Made by a program: the position numbers and the translations under genes
In this document: positions 1-12,558 of the stretch, in pieces
How positions within the stretch are numbered: the first letter of the stretch is position 1
Layout of the letters: every line of letters begins with the position of its first letter
Assembly: GCA_021234155.1 (NCBI GenBank)
Contig: JAJEKV010000003.1
Location: forward strand, 26,082,233-26,146,232
Source: Isoetes taiwanensis
Lineage: Eukaryota; Streptophyta; Lycopodiopsida; Isoetales; Isoetaceae
Length of the DNA stretch: 64,000 nt
Reading direction: 5' to 3'
The notes under the pieces: model-generated
Seen by the model: only the letters and a program-made list of their open reading frames with translations
Database searches by the model: none
Told to the model about the DNA's origin: nothing

Positions 1-2011
1 CACTTAGTCTGCTTGTTCCAGACATAGTTTCTTAGCATATCTTCCAAGATTTAGTTGGTCCGTTCTGTTTGCCCATCCGTCTGAGGATGGTAGGCCGTGC
101 TCATGGACAGCTTCGTCTGGATCGTCGCAAAAAGATCCTGCCAAAAGGCACTCAGGAACTTCGAGTCTCTGTCGGAGATGATCTCTCTCGGCATACCATG
201 GAGCCTGAAGATTTCCTTTGTGAAGAGAGCCGCTGTATCCAAGGCTGTTTCGGTGGTCCTGCAAGGCACAAAGTGTGCCATCTTCGACAACTTGTCGACC
301 ACCACCATCAGGGCATCTTTTCCTCTTGCTATCCTCGGGAGCCCTGTTATGAAGTCCATACTGATGACTTCCCACTTAGCGTTCGACACCGCTAATGGTT
401 CCAATGCTCCTGGAATTCGAAGCTGCTCTGCCTTCGTCTGCTGACACAACTGACACTCTTTGATATAGCGAGCTATCTGCTTCTTCATCCCTGGCCAATA
501 ATAATTACTGCGCACTTTGAAATATGTCTTCATAAATCCTGTGTGGCCAGCTATTGGACTGTTGTGGGTGTCGTGGAGAATCAACTTCCTCACTCCTGAT
601 GATTCAAGCACACACAACTTATTCTTATGGTACAAAAGGTTACCTTCCTTCTTAAAATTCTTGAAGGTCTCCCTCTCCTTATCTGTTCTTGCCTCTTTGC
701 ACATGCTCGCCCACACTTCCTTGAAGTCTGCATCTGTCGGCAAGGTTTCTTCAATCTTCCTTCCGAACTCGCTGGTGAGCGTCGAAATTGCGTTGCAGTG
801 AACTCTTGTTGTCAGGATGCCTTGAAAGCGCATCTGCTACCACATTGAGCTTCCCCGGCCTATAAACTATAATAAAATTGTATTCTTCGAGGAACTCCAT
901 CCACCTTCGCTGCCTCAGGTTGAGATGTGGTTGCATGAACACGTATTGGAGGCTCTGATGATCCGTATCCAGCTGGAACTTCCTTCCCAACAGGTAGTGC
1001 CTCCAAATTCTTAGTGCTCTGACAACTGCAAGCAACTCTTGGTCATGAGTCAGGTAGCGCGTTTCGGCATCGTTCATCTTCCGAGAGTCATAAGCCACTA
1101 CCTTCTCTTCTTGCATTAGTACTGCACCTGTGGCAATTTTACTTGCATCCATCGCCACAAGTTTGTCGTTCTCGGGGTCTGGCAGGGTCAGGACGGGGGC
1201 AGTTGTCAAAGCTTCCTTCAACATCTCGAATCCTGCTTGGGCTTTTTTCTGCCAGTGATCTGCCCAATCCTTTACTTTTTTCGCCCTCGTCAAATCCGTT
1301 AGCAGGGCCGCCATTTTTGCAAAGTTCTTCACGAACTTCCTATAATACCCTGCTAGGCTGAGAAAACTTCTGACCTCGTGGATGTTCTTCGGCGCCGGCC
1401 AATGTATGACTGCTTCGATCTTGGCAGGATCCGTCGAAATCCCTTCCGCTGAGATCATGTGCCCCAGATATTCTACCCTCTCCGTTGCGAAGTGGCACTT
1501 CGACAACTTAGCGTACAATTAGTGCCTTCTTAGCTTCTCGAGCACTTTCCTGAGGTGTTGTACGTGTTCTTCCAGGGATTTGTTGTACACTAGAATATCA
1601 TCAAAGAATACTATAACAAAAGTATCCAAAAACTCCCTGAAGATATCGTTCATAAGCCCCATGAACGTTGCTGGGGCGTTTGACAAGCCAAACGGCATTA
1701 GGTGAACTCGTAATGCCCATACCTGGTCCTGAACGCTGTTTTGTGGATGTCTTCTTCTTTAATACTGATCTGATGGTACCCTGACCTCAGGTCTATCTTG
1801 GAGAAAACCTTCGCGCCTTGGAGTTGATCCATCAGGTCGTCCGATCTCGGGAGTGCATACTTATTCTTTATGGTGTACTTGTTTAGCTGCCTGTAATCTA
1901 TGTACATCCTTAAGCTGCCATCCTTCTTCTTCACAAAAAGGATGGGTGCCCCAAATGGTGAGACGCTAGGTTTAATGAACCCTAGGTCAAGCAACTCCTG
2001 CAATTGCTTCA
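1..2011 (-). pseudogene. Ty3/gypsy pol, C-terminal half (RT, RNase H, integrase), broken and cut by the window edge
   Basis: This is the reverse transcriptase, RNase H and integrase part of a gypsy polyprotein read right to left. RT starts at 2011 with a typical KKKDGS / DYRQLN / [12 protein letters not shown] block (1698-2011), and the FFDD catalytic motif is near 1597-1608. RNase H (about 751-1250) shows TDHQSLQY and ends in ADALSR. Integrase (51-833) has the HHCC zinc site (HDTH, GHTGF, CQLCQQ) and the catalytic D, D and E in MDFITGLP, SDRDSKF and TDGQTERTN. Breaks are a one-base frameshift near 1697, a CAA-to-TAA stop near 1513 and a frameshift near 790-835, so it is dead. The integrase end, any chromodomain and the 3' LTR lie outside the window. 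The matching gag-protease half is at 26168-28186, and together they form one element split by the 24-kb insertion. Confidence 0.93.
2005..2011. repeat. Left 7-bp target-site duplication of the 24-kb insertion
   Basis: TGCTTCA here is repeated at 26168-26174. Collapsing the two copies restores the gypsy reading frame through ELKQLQELL, so this is the duplicated target and not a chance match. Confidence 0.85.
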
Positions 2012-2034
2012 TTAGAGTTATTTTGAGATTTCAA
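2012..2034. repeat. Left terminal inverted repeat of the giant insertion
   Basis: Starts TTAGAG and matches the reverse complement of 26145-26167 at 15 of 23 positions. Several mismatches are transitions, as expected for old ends. Confidence 0.65.
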
Positions 2035-2631
2035 TATATCCCAATAGGGAAACCTTGAAATTCCACATCAGCAATTACTACGGGCCAATGAGGTGAAGGG
2101 ATAGTTCATTTTATCCCACTCTTATGTGGCATATTTAGTTTGTTGAAATATAATTCCAACAACCATATAGCATTAAATGAAGCCTAATCCCCCGGTTCAT
2201 TAATTTTGAGCCCCAATTTACGGGTCCTTCCCTCCATTCCTTATCGAGCAAGGAAAAAAAACCCTAACCTCATTTCCTCCACTGTCGATCAAACAAAACT
2301 AACCCTAATCTTTTCGTGAACTCCAAAATCCGAAATTGTAATTGGAGTTTCTGAGGTAGTATGTTTTTCCGAATCAAATTTTCTACACATTTAACGTGAA
2401 TTTGCCGTTTTCTTCTTGTTATACGTATTTGCTTCTGTTTCAGGTTTTGGGGTCGGATTATTCATGTACTCTGCTCTTCTCTTACAAGTTTCAATCAAGT
2501 AGGTGCCCGTTTGCTCTCTCTTATTTTCGAAATTTAGGGACTAAATTTTGCATCTATTCTGCTCTTTTTTTCCTCTTGTCTTAGGTTGAAGATGCTATTC
2601 ATTTCAGTATGCAAAAGAATGGATTCTTAGT
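2035..2631. other. Promoter- or 5'UTR-like sequence next to the left end; no gene
   Basis: No convincing reading frame. There are two telobox-type motifs (AAACCCTAAC near 2259 and AACCCTAA near 2301), an element common in promoters and 5' leaders of plant housekeeping genes, followed by T-rich, intron-like sequence. This may be a captured promoter and first exon; that is inference. Confidence 0.35.
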
Positions 2632-2643
2632 TTCATTTATTTT

Positions 2644-5600
2644 TTTTTTTTGAAGAACTGTGTCAGCAATATATTAAAAGAATGATAATGTTACAAAGCA
2701 AGTGAGGAGGAAGGAGAACTGCCCCAAAGAGACAGTGATACCTCGACACTCCACAACAACTGCAACTCTACTGCTGTACAAACTGGCCATCACCATCTAC
2801 CACACCCAAGAAGTCCCGCCAAATGGAAAACTTCCGCTCTACTAATCCCGGGAACACCAAAAAGCTTTGAAATAGCTTGTACCTGAGTCGAGGAATCAGA
2901 GAGGCTGCAGTGCTTTGAATCCCACGAAAGATCCACAACCGCCGCCGCTTCCAAATCAACCACACCAACCAAGCCACACGCGACGGATGCAAGGCTTGCT
3001 GCAGACGAGCGGCCAAGCACCGGGATATACATGAAGCGGCAATTGTTGGCTATTCAATCTCACAAAGCAGAGCCCCGACCCTATCGGGCAACCCGCAAGT
3101 GAGGGCATAAAACCGGACAATGCTCCACGGTCTCACGATGAAGGCCACAACAAGGGCAAAGAGGGCTCACACCCGCCTAAACCCGACTCACAAGGACATT
3201 CACCGACGATACGGCGGTGCACCACCTGCCATGAAGCACCCGAACCCGGTGGGGAAGTGAGCTCCATGTCCACGCCCAAACCGGCGCCATCGAGAACCGG
3301 GAAGCTGCAGAGACCACTTGCACGAAGGGGCGAGTGTCATGAATAGCCAACACCCGGTAACAAGACCGCACAAAACAAGAAGATACAACATCCGGATGAA
3401 CCTTCCAAACCTGCACCACCACATCACCACGAGGGACTATAGGTATGTGTAGCGGAATACTCCCGCCACTTGTTCCCGGATAGCCCTGGCCAGCGTCCTT
3501 CGGTAAAAGCGAGCTCGAAAGAACTCCCACGGCTAGCCGACCATCCCAATACCAATCCTCCAAGGTGAGCACAAAGCAGGCTTCGCCTCAACGAACTCAG
3601 CGTCGGCATGCATGATGGCGACCAAGGGCAAGTACGCAGGGGTAGAGGAACCCACAAGAAAGGAGAAAGAGTGGTGATAAACCGAGGCATAATCTAGCTG
3701 GAAGAGCACACGCGACGTGATCCCAAGCCCGCAACACCCCGTGAGAAAAGGGGATGCATGTGGGAAAGGCGGGAGACCATACAACAAGTGCCCGGGGCAA
3801 CTCTACATGCAGGCGACTTTCCAAATGCCACACAATGGCGAAGAGATTGCCACAATAGTGCCGCACCAGGAGAAGATGCTCCATCTGCGAGAATGCTCCA
3901 AATAAACTTAGAGACCAACACCCTACTATGCGGTGCCAAATCCGAATGGCCAAGCCCCCATCCTCCCTGGGCGGAGACACTTCCACCAAGCCACTTTAAC
4001 AACCGCCCCTTCATCATCCCGCCCCACACAAAATTTGAACAATCTTATCCAAAGCACGTATCTTACCCTCGAGCTAACATCGCAGATCTTTGTATACACA
4101 TGAGTGCTACAAAGTCTCGACTTGGCAATAGTGATCCTACCCGCCATGGACAACTTGCTACCCTTCCACCAATTGAGGTGTTTACGCAACCCCGCAAAAT
4201 CTCATCCCACACCCTCCCCATGGAAACATCCTCCAAAGGGAATACCCAATGACTTAGTACACACATTACGGAAGCACCTTCCAAGGGAATAGAGCCAAAC
4301 AAAGGGGGAGGCGGAGTCAACTGGGCCCATAATGCGAGCACTTGCCCCAATTGAGGAAGAATGCACGAGGCCAAGGAGAAAGTATCCACCAAACCCTTCA
4401 CATTCCGCAAATTCCTCTTCTGCCACCAAGAAGAGAAAAGTGTCATCGGAACCGGTTAATAATCTGGCTGACTACCATCCCCGCATCCAAGCCCATCCAC
4501 CACCCCTCCTCCACCGCAGCCAAAAACAATCGAGACAATGCCTCCGCCACAATCGTAAACAAAAATGGTGCCAAAGGGCACCCCCGACCTTACCCTCGCC
4601 TTTAAGGAGAAAAAGGCGGAGGGTTCACCCCGCACACCACAGAGTCTGTCCGACCTATGCGACTTCATGGATTTGTCTACGTAAAGCGTGGACCACGACC
4701 CAACGCTAACATCATGGCGAACAAGAACTCCCAAGCGGACACTATCATAAGCTTTGGCAAAGTCAAGCTTAAGATAGGCAATGCCTTGACTGTTCTCTGG
4801 CCCAATAAAGGCCCTCATAAGTCTGCGGCAACATTAGTCAAAATGTTCCTCCCGGGAACAAACCTGCATTTCGCACCTTACTAATGGAAGAAGTCAACAC
4901 CGGCTTCAACTTCTCGGCCGGGGCTTTTCATAATAATCTTGTACACAGAGGACAACAAGGATATAGGCCTCCAATCATTAATAGTAGAAGGCTGCTTAAC
5001 CTTAGGAATCAAGGAAATGCATGCGGTATTCAAGATCCTATCCATGTGAGAAGAGGCGCATCAACTCAAGATACACTGGTACCTGAGACTCACCAGCCCA
5101 CTCCCAATAAGTGCGAAAGAACTCCCACGGGGATGCCATCTAGCCCGGGACATTTATCCTTGGCCATGCACATACATGCCTCCGCTAAATCCTCTCACGG
5201 AGAGCTCTGCTCCAAGCTCTCACGTTGGTGAGGCAAAATAGATGGCTTACGACCCCCAAAACAAGCTCCTGCATCTCCACGCTCATAGGGAAGAGTCGCG
5301 GCTGCGCCAAAAACCCCGAGAAATGAGCATGCACATACCTCTGCAACTCGGCGGGATCCTCCAAAGTCCGGCCATCGAGGCAAAGCAAGGGGCGCCATAG
5401 ATCTTTGCATATCGCCCACTGCCTAGCCGCTCAAGAAGAACAAACGAACTTGTATCCCCCTCCTTCAACCCGGTAAGGGCTGCCTTCACACGCGCCTCAT
5501 GCACTTTAACCTGCTCCAAAGCAACAATACGCTGCAACACTGCATTCTCCCTAATGCCATCAGAAGGCTGCGCCCGAATCTTCTCCAACTCCTGATAAAG

Positions 5601-5786
5601 ACTATGCAACTCCCGCGCTCTGGCACCGCGGCGCCTACCAAAGACCTTAGCAAAGCGCTTCACCACCGCCAACGCGGTCACCATACCGGACATACCCTCG
5701 AGATGAAAAGGTATCAAGCCACAACTCCTGGCACTGGGCCGAGAAATCCGCATCAGCCAGAAGCCGGGTGTTCAAACGGAACACCG
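2644..5786 (-). mobile_element. 5'-truncated LINE (L1-like) retrotransposon
   Basis: The minus-strand element has its poly(A) tail visible as the T-run at 2640-2651. It is flanked by a 12-bp target duplication TTCATTTATTTT (2632-2643 and 5787-5798). It lacks the endonuclease half. The linker (about 5283-5753) carries KEGDTSSF, followed by RT with FAKAYDSV (about 4740-4770), a WKGSKLSMAGRI segment (about 4150) and a zinc-binding RVT-type C-terminus (about 3200-3430). The frames are scattered by many indels, so it is inactive. Its 3' 230 bp recur at 39689-39915, showing at least two insertions of this family in the window. Confidence 0.9.
3177..5753 (-). pseudogene. LINE ORF2 remnant (reverse transcriptase and zf-RVT region)
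   Basis: Read right to left, the pieces follow the usual L1 order: a helical linker, the RT palm with F-A-K-A-Y-D-S-V, the downstream W-x-LS-x-AGR segment, then the zf-RVT domain with its LPHRVR core. The pieces lie in different frames at 5283-5753, 4456-4818, 4063-4446, 3926-4189 and 3177-3572. This shows multiple frameshifts and no possible full product. The YxDD box could not be located in an open frame. Confidence 0.8.
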
Positions 5787-5812
5787 TTCATTTATTTTCA
5801 TTTGTATATCAG

Positions 5813-5918
5813 GAGGATGTCAGAGTAGTCCATATATTATTATTGAATACATTTATGATCCAAAGGGATATTTTGTCTGCAACGAATTTCAAACAAGATT
5901 TTGGAGACAATCCCATTG
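5813..5918 (+). pseudogene. Orphan exon, family not recognised
   Basis: A 106-nt open segment lies between a consensus acceptor (TATATCAG) and a donor (G|GTATGT). One frame reads EYIYDPKGYFVCNEFQ and looks like ordinary globular protein. It lies in the giant insertion between the LINE and the copia element, which together now separate it from possible partner exons. It may belong with the telobox-containing leader to its left. No function is assigned. Confidence 0.3.
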
Positions 5919-5951
5919 GTATGTTAAAATTTATGTTCTCTATTGCAATTC

Positions 5952-6653
5952 TGAAGAATTCAAATATAAAAGCAACCCCCTTGTTTAGTCAATCACTTTC
6001 AAAGTGTATTTCACATTTCCATAAAATAGATCCATTACAACAAGTCTATGCAACAATAGATTCAACAATACTCAAATATTCAAAAGTCTCTAAGATTCAA
6101 TGATCTCGCATAGTTGACTTAGTCCTTAATCATTTCATGTTCTTCTATGTCATTAATAATGAAAGGCAAATCATTTTAAACATTATACCTTCGTGACCTT
6201 ATAATGCTACAGTAACTTTACTGTAGCAGTGGTATTGACTTCCTTTGACCAGCTCCCGAACTTAACCTTTAATGGTCGGATCTTCAATTCCTGTCACTGT
6301 ATCCAATCCCACTATGTTCGATACTAGTCTATACTTCTTGTCATTGCTTTATAGCTCAGATCCGGCCGCTATGGCGGACCGACCGAGCCGTTTTCTCAGA
6401 GGTTCCAAATCCGGAACATTTGAAACTCATTTCCCCCTTAGATATATCATCGTGTCATCATCTTCGATGGTTACTAATAATAATATGCAACTTCTTAACC
6501 ATTGGCTTTTCAACCGAGCTAGGTTAAATTTAGTTTAACCTTAGACCAATGCTCACCTTAGGACATTAATCCTTTGCACCTTCAATCTTCCACATTTGCA
6601 TGCAGCATATTCCTCCAGGCTCTGAGAAGATTGTGACATGAACATATTCAACA
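5952..6653 (-). repeat. 3' LTR of the copia element
   Basis: 702 bp, TG...CA, with one mismatch to the copy at 11011-11712. It is preceded by the target duplication AATTC at 5947-5951. Confidence 0.97.
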
Positions 6654-9600
6654 TTCCCCCTTCATGTTACAATCTAAACATTGTATCAGGCTCTTCAATT
6701 CAGTAAACCTCTTTTTCTGGAGGAGGAGGCTTTGTAAGGTGTCCGCTAGTTGTGTTTTTGTATTGACATATATCAGTCTTACTATGTCTTTCCCAACAAT
6801 TTCCCTGATAAAATGTAGCTCTAGTTCTATATGTTTTGATCTCTCGTGAAATACTGGATCTTTGGTCATGGCAATGCAGCTAGTGTTATCACAGTATAAT
6901 GCAGTGGCCTGATTTTGGTGATGACCAAGTTCACCTAATAGTCTTCTTTCCCAAATCACTTCCTTTGTGGCTAATACGGTGATGCATACTCAAACTTCAA
7001 GACTTGACATAGCTACTGCATTTTGCTTTTTGCATTTCCAGCTAATAGGTGCACCCCCTATAAAAGTTAAATATCCAGATGTGGATTTACGTGTATCAAT
7101 GTCCCCTCCCCAGTCAGCATCACAATAAGCTAACAGTTGCAGATCTTCAGTGCTATAACAAATGCCATGATCCATAGTACCTTTTAAGTACCTTAGAACC
7201 CGTTTGGCTGCCATCCAATGTTGTTTTCCTGGATCATTGTTATATCTACTTAGCATATTCACTACATAAGCTATATCAGGCCTAGTGCAGTTGGCCACAT
7301 ATGATAGGCATCCGACTAGTGACATATATGGTATGTCACTCATTTCTTCTCTCTCTGTTTCTGTTTTTGGACTCATCTCAGCAGAAATCTTACAACCCTG
7401 CACTATAGGAGTCTTGCATATATTGCAATCATTCATTTTAAATTTCTTAAGCATTCCTTCAATCTGTCCTTTCTGTGTCAGAGTCAAAGTTTTGCTTGCC
7501 CTGTTTCTGTGTACTTCTATTCCCAAGAATTTTCTTAACTCCCCAAGGTCTGACATCTTGAATTTATTTTTGAGAATGGCCTTACACTGCTCCAAGATAT
7601 CAAGACCATTTGCTACCATAATATTATCGTCTACATAGAGTGCTATTATGCACCATTTAGCTCCCTTCTGAAATTTGTAGAGATTTCCATCATTCTGTAA
7701 TTTTGCAAATCCGTGTTCTCTGAGGAAAGTGTCAATACACTTATACCATTCCCTTGGGGATTGCTTAAGCCCATATACTGCCTTGTTTAACTTCCAGACC
7801 TTCCCTGATTCTGCTTCAAACCCTGGAGGCACCTTCATGTAAATTTCCTCTTCTAGTTTAGCATTTAGAAATGCTGTGGTAACATCCATGTGATGAATTT
7901 CCAAGTCTGCTGCATTAGCAATTGACAAAAGCATTCTTATGCTGTTCATTTTGACAAGTGGTGAGAAAGTTTCCTCATAGTCTTGTCCATATCTCTGAGT
8001 GAAGCCTTGGGCAACTAGTCTGGCCTTAAACTTAGGTGTTACTCCATCAGCCTGAGTTTTAAGCTTGAACAGCCATTTGTTCCCTACAATGTTCTTATCA
8101 CTTGGTCTGTCTACTACTTCATAAGTGTTTGTTCTGTTAAATGATTTCATTTCCTCTTGCATTGCATTTTCCCAATTTTTGCTATCAGGAGAGGATATAG
8201 CTTCCTCATATGTTTTAGGCACTGAAATATCTAGGTGCATCAATATTTCAAATAGGCCAAGTATCTCACCTTCTTTTCCTTTGAGTCTTTTGCTTTTGCC
8301 AAGGTTATCCCTCCCAAGAGCTTCCAAATTTTCTTCAGTTTCTCCTCGAAGTATTTCTGCTTCAGTCCTCTTTCTCCTCCTTGCAGCTTTGGGTTGGCTT
8401 TCATCTTGTTGATCAGCTGGGTATTCTGGCTGCACATTTTCAACATTCACATGGTTAGGATCAGTTATTACCTGTTTTGGTTCAATGTCTTCATCTTCAT
8501 CACTGTCAATTGCAAATGCAGGTTCCACCTGCTCCTTTTGAACTTCTCTTTCCTCTGCTATCTGCTGTTTAGTAGCCTGCCCTTGATTATTGATCATAGG
8601 TAACAACTTGTAGTACTGCTCCTCATCAAACAGTACATCCCTGCTAATTATGATTCTTCTTTTACTTGAATCATACAATCTGTAGGCCTTAGATTCTTGA
8701 TCATAGCCAACCAAGTAAGTTATATATGCTTTATCATCCAACTTCTTCCTCAACTCGTCAGGAACATGCACAAAAGCCAGACATCCATAGGCTTTAAGCC
8801 TGTCATAGTCTGGCAATTTTCCTGACCACAAAGTTATAGGGATTTCCCCTTTAATGCTTATGGATGGCACCAAATTTTGCACATATCTCTTTGCCTTAAG
8901 CGCCTCTTCCCAAAGGAAATTTGGCAGTCCTGAGTATTTGAGCATGCTTCTTACTGCATTGAGTATTGTTCTGTTTTTCCTTTCAGCTATTCCATTTTGC
9001 TGAGGGGAAAACCTGCATGTCAACTGCCTTTTGATGCCATGTATATTACAGTAGCTCTTGAATTCATTTGACATGAACTCTCCTCCCCTATCTGATCTCA
9101 AGCACTTAATTTTTCTCCCTGTTTCTACCTGTACTTCATTTGCAAAAGTTTTGAATGCCTCCAAGGCAAGATCTTTTGTTCTTAAACAATATACTCTAGT
9201 CATTCTACTGTAATCATCAATAAAAGTCATGAAGTACCTTTTTCCAGAGAGGCTAGTTACATTCAGAGGTCCACACAGATCGGTATGTATCAGGTCCAAT
9301 TTACTTTTTGCTCTTTTCACTGATTTCTTGAAAGGGAGTTTAGTATGTTTTCCCAATATACATCCAATGCATTTAAACTTCTCATCACCTCCACTTGTGC
9401 CTTTGATTAATCCCTTCTTCATCATAAGTTGTACTGTTTTAGAATTCACATGGCACATCCTCTCATGCCATGTTCTTAAATTTGTACTGGTCACAAGATT
9501 TATACTTGAAGCATAGTGATTTAGATTTAACCCAAAGAGATTGCCAACTCTTTTTCCAACAAACTTTAATATATTATTGAGAAACACTTTACATTCCAAT

Positions 9601-10973
9601 ATTTCAAACAACACTTTATATCCGAGATCTACAAGCTGACATACTGAAACCAGATTTCTAACTAGGCCTGGCACACAGAGAACATTTTCAAGTTTGACTG
9701 CCTTTCCTTCAAGATCATAGAGCTCGAGCATTCCTGTGTCTTTGATTTCTTGCAAATCTCCATTTCCAAGTTGCACGTGCCCCCTTGTCACTCTTTTGCA
9801 GTCTTTAAGCAATTTTGAGGAAGATGTCACTGTCCTCTCAGCTCCTGAATCTATAATTATCATATCATGGTCATTTGCATCATGCATTAAATGACAAATT
9901 TTAGTACAACTTACCTCATCATCTTCATTCTGCTCGTCCTCTTCACTTTGAGTTTCTTGAGCTAAGTTTAATGTTGGATTTTCCTTTGAGCTCCCTTTTC
10001 CTCTTTGAGCAAAGCTCACCTTGCCACCTCTTCCCTTGGCTTTCCCTTTTACATTCTGCCCTCTTGGGCTGGGGCAACTAGAAGCAAAGTGCCCCTTGCC
10101 ATCACAATTAAAGCATACAACTTCTTTTGCTGCCTTTGAACATTCAGCTTTTAAGTGACCATATGCATTGCAATTGTAGCATGGTCCAATCTTATCTCTG
10201 CCAGCCTTGATTCCTTTCTTTCCTTTGTGTTTCCCTGCATACAGTACTTCTGTGGTATGATCATCCTCATCTTGTCCAGCCTGCCTTTGCTCAAACTCTG
10301 TTCTTATTATTTGTATGGCATGTTCCTTCGTTTTTGCTATATTTCTCAAGAGAGTAGCTAAATAAGCATTGTGTGACACAGCCCTGGAGATGGCCAGCAG
10401 TTGATACTGCTCATTCAGTATGACACCAGCACCTTCAAGATCAGCTACAATAGAATCGAATTTTTCAAGAAATTCTGTTATATTATCTTTATCGTGCAGC
10501 TTTAACTTCCTTAACTGTTTTTCTAAAACATCTATCTGAGAGGATGTTTTAGCTTCATAGTTTGTAATCATGTAAGTCCACATTTCCCTAGGACTCAGCC
10601 CCCTGAGTTTGAGCTTGATAACAGGTCCAACTTTACAGCTAATAATAGCTTGAGCTTCCTTGATTTTAATCACCTCCTCTGGCTGCCTCCTAGAAGTGAC
10701 TGTTGGTCCTGTGCTTTCTCCAGAACCCCCTGGTTGAGCAACTCCACCAACTGTGGAATCTCCCTCACTTGAGCTTGAACTAGCTCCACTTGCTCGTGCT
10801 GATCCAGAACTAACATGACTGTCAGTCTGCCTACTTGCATTTGGATCAACCAAGTGCCACAAACTCTCAAATTCCAAGACTTCTTGGATGCTTTGTTTCC
10901 AGACTTGGAAACCACTCTCCCCTTTAAAGACTTCAATTGCATTAAGCAAGTTTGCTCCGAATCTGCTGGACAT
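6648..10973 (-). CDS. Copia gag-pol polyprotein with one in-frame stop in RNase H
   Basis: It starts at the ATG at 10973, just inside the primer site. In order it has a UBN2/DUF4219-type Gag; two CCHC knuckles (CYNCNAYGHLKAEC and CFNCDGKGHFASSC, about residues 265-305); protease DSGA; integrase with an HHCC site and D, D, E in HTDLCGP, RSDRGGE and NGIAERKN; RT with YVDDN; and RNase H with YCDADWGG. The frame runs 1,327 codons to a TGA at 6990, directly after AVAMSSLE. It then continues in the same frame through ALYCDNTSC and HIELELHFI to 6648. The MSSLEV context normally reads SSTEAEY, so the RNase H site is damaged. Copia elements make Gag-Pol as one polyprotein cleaved by its own protease. 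This copy needs trans help or readthrough. Confidence 0.95.
6654..6663 (-). promoter_or_regulatory. Copia polypurine tract
   Basis: GAAGGGGGAA on the minus strand, directly next to the 3' LTR. This is the expected site for plus-strand DNA priming. Confidence 0.85.
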
Positions 10974-10997
10974 GGTTGTAATTCCCTGGATCTTATA

Positions 10998-11010
10998 GCT
11001 CTGATACCAA
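10998..11010 (-). promoter_or_regulatory. Copia primer-binding site (tRNA-iMet)
   Basis: The minus strand reads TTGGTATCAGAGC immediately after the 5' LTR. It is complementary to the 3' end of plant initiator tRNA-Met, the standard copia primer. Confidence 0.93.
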
Positions 11011-11712
11011 TGAAGAATTCAAATATAAAAGCAACCCCCTTGTTTAGTCAATCACTTTCAAAGTGTATTTCACATTTCCATAAAATAGATCCATTACAAC
11101 AAGTCTATGCAACAATAGATTCAACAATACTCAAATATTCAAAAGTCTCTAAGATTCAATGATCTCGCATAGTTGACTTAGTCCTTAATCATTTCATGTT
11201 CTTCTATGTCATTAATAATGAAAGGCAAATCATTTTAAACATTATACCTTCGTGACCTTATAATGCTACAGTAACTTTACTGTAGCAGTGGTATTGACTT
11301 CCTTTGACCAGCTCCCGAACTTAACCTTTAATGGTCGGATCTTCAATTCCTGTCACTGTATCCAATCCCACTATGTTCGATACTAGTCTATACTTCTTGT
11401 CATTGCTTTATAGCTCAGATCCGGCCGCTATGGCGGACCGACCGAGCCGTTTTCTCAGAGGTTCCAAATCCGGAACATTTGAAACTCATTTCCCCCTTAG
11501 ATATATCATCGTGTCATCATCTTCGATGGTTACTAATAATAATATGCAACTTCTTAACCATTGGCTTTTCAACCGAGCTAGGTTAAATTTAGTTTAACCT
11601 TAGACCAATGCTCACCTTAGGACATTAATCCTTTGCACCTTCAATCTTCCACATTTGCATGCAGCATATTCCTCCAGGCTCTGAGAACATTGTGACATGA
11701 ACATATTCAACA
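11011..11712 (-). repeat. 5' LTR of the copia element
   Basis: 702 bp and essentially identical to 5952-6653. The duplicated target AATTC follows at 11713-11717. Confidence 0.97.
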
Positions 11713-11717
11713 AATTC

Positions 11718-12558
11718 AACAGTAGCTGCTAATCACTTTAGAGGGAGAATATCAATTTGATTTGTACACAGACCTGTAGTTTCACCTTTGAGGTTGAATA
11801 AGCAATTAAATTCACATTAGAACAATTGAGCTCTGGCTTCTGACCATTAATCATTTGTAGGAACTTCAAAGCTATAAACGTCAGTCTTGCGCAACTCTCC
11901 TAATACTTAGGATCTAGTAACCAGTGAGTACCCTTCGGAACAGTGTGGCATCAACAGGAACAAATAAGATAGCTGAGCCCTTAATGCTTTGTGTAACAGT
12001 ATATTAGGAGACATTACATATTTGCTGCAGAGTGCATTTCAGCTGTTTCTACTGCAATTTTGTTACAGCCTACCTTTGGCCCTGCTGTAAATGATCATAT
12101 AGTGTTCCAGTTTCCCAAGAGTACCTATGGTATCATTGTTATCCAAAACTTTTATCTGCGGCAATCTCCAGTGCTACTACACAGTTTAATAGGAATCGTT
12201 ATTCCATTCTCAAGGGTTCCTCCTTTAACTTTACCAGAATCCTCTAGACCCAGTTCCAAATTTTGAGAAAAATAATTGGCTATTGTGTTCGTTTCTGCAT
12301 CAGTGAATACTTTTGGAACCTCCATCTCTATGCGATAAAATGAGCGATTAATGACATTTAACTGAAATTTGGACTGGGCAAACCGATTTGTCTCCTTCAG
12401 CAAAGTCCGATCATGATACTTACTGCTGATGTGAGAACTTTCAAAAGTTATGATTAAAGTACTATCAAATACTAGGTGCATATTGTCGTTATTTATTTCA
12501 TAGCTTCTTATAAGGTGCATCAACTATTTGAATGCTTACACTTCTTATTGTTTTTGTA
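11718..12558. other. Giant-insertion sequence with no recognised gene
   Basis: AT-rich, intron-like sequence. A 123-codon minus-strand frame (12152-12523) contains PKVFTDAETNTIANYF, but I could not link it to a family or to splice partners. It may be chance or an eroded exon. Confidence 0.3.

Larger units (their letters stand above)
5952..11712 (-). mobile_element. Ty1/copia LTR retrotransposon, full length and very young
   Basis: Two 702-bp LTRs (5952-6653 and 11011-11712), beginning TG and ending CA, differ at a single position that I could find (G versus C, about 37 bases before the LTR end at 6653). A 5-bp duplication AATTC flanks the element (5947-5951 and 11713-11717). The minus-strand primer site TTGGTATCAGAGC (10998-11010) matches the 3' end of initiator tRNA-Met. 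A polypurine tract GAAGGGGGAA lies at 6654-6663. One gag-pol frame fills the interior and is interrupted by one in-frame TGA. It is nested in the giant insertion and is the youngest datable event here. Confidence 0.97.

Noticed and set aside
12152-12523. 123-codon minus-strand open frame
   Set aside because: Some protein-like words but no recognisable family, and no supporting exon. Kept only as a note in the spacer entry.
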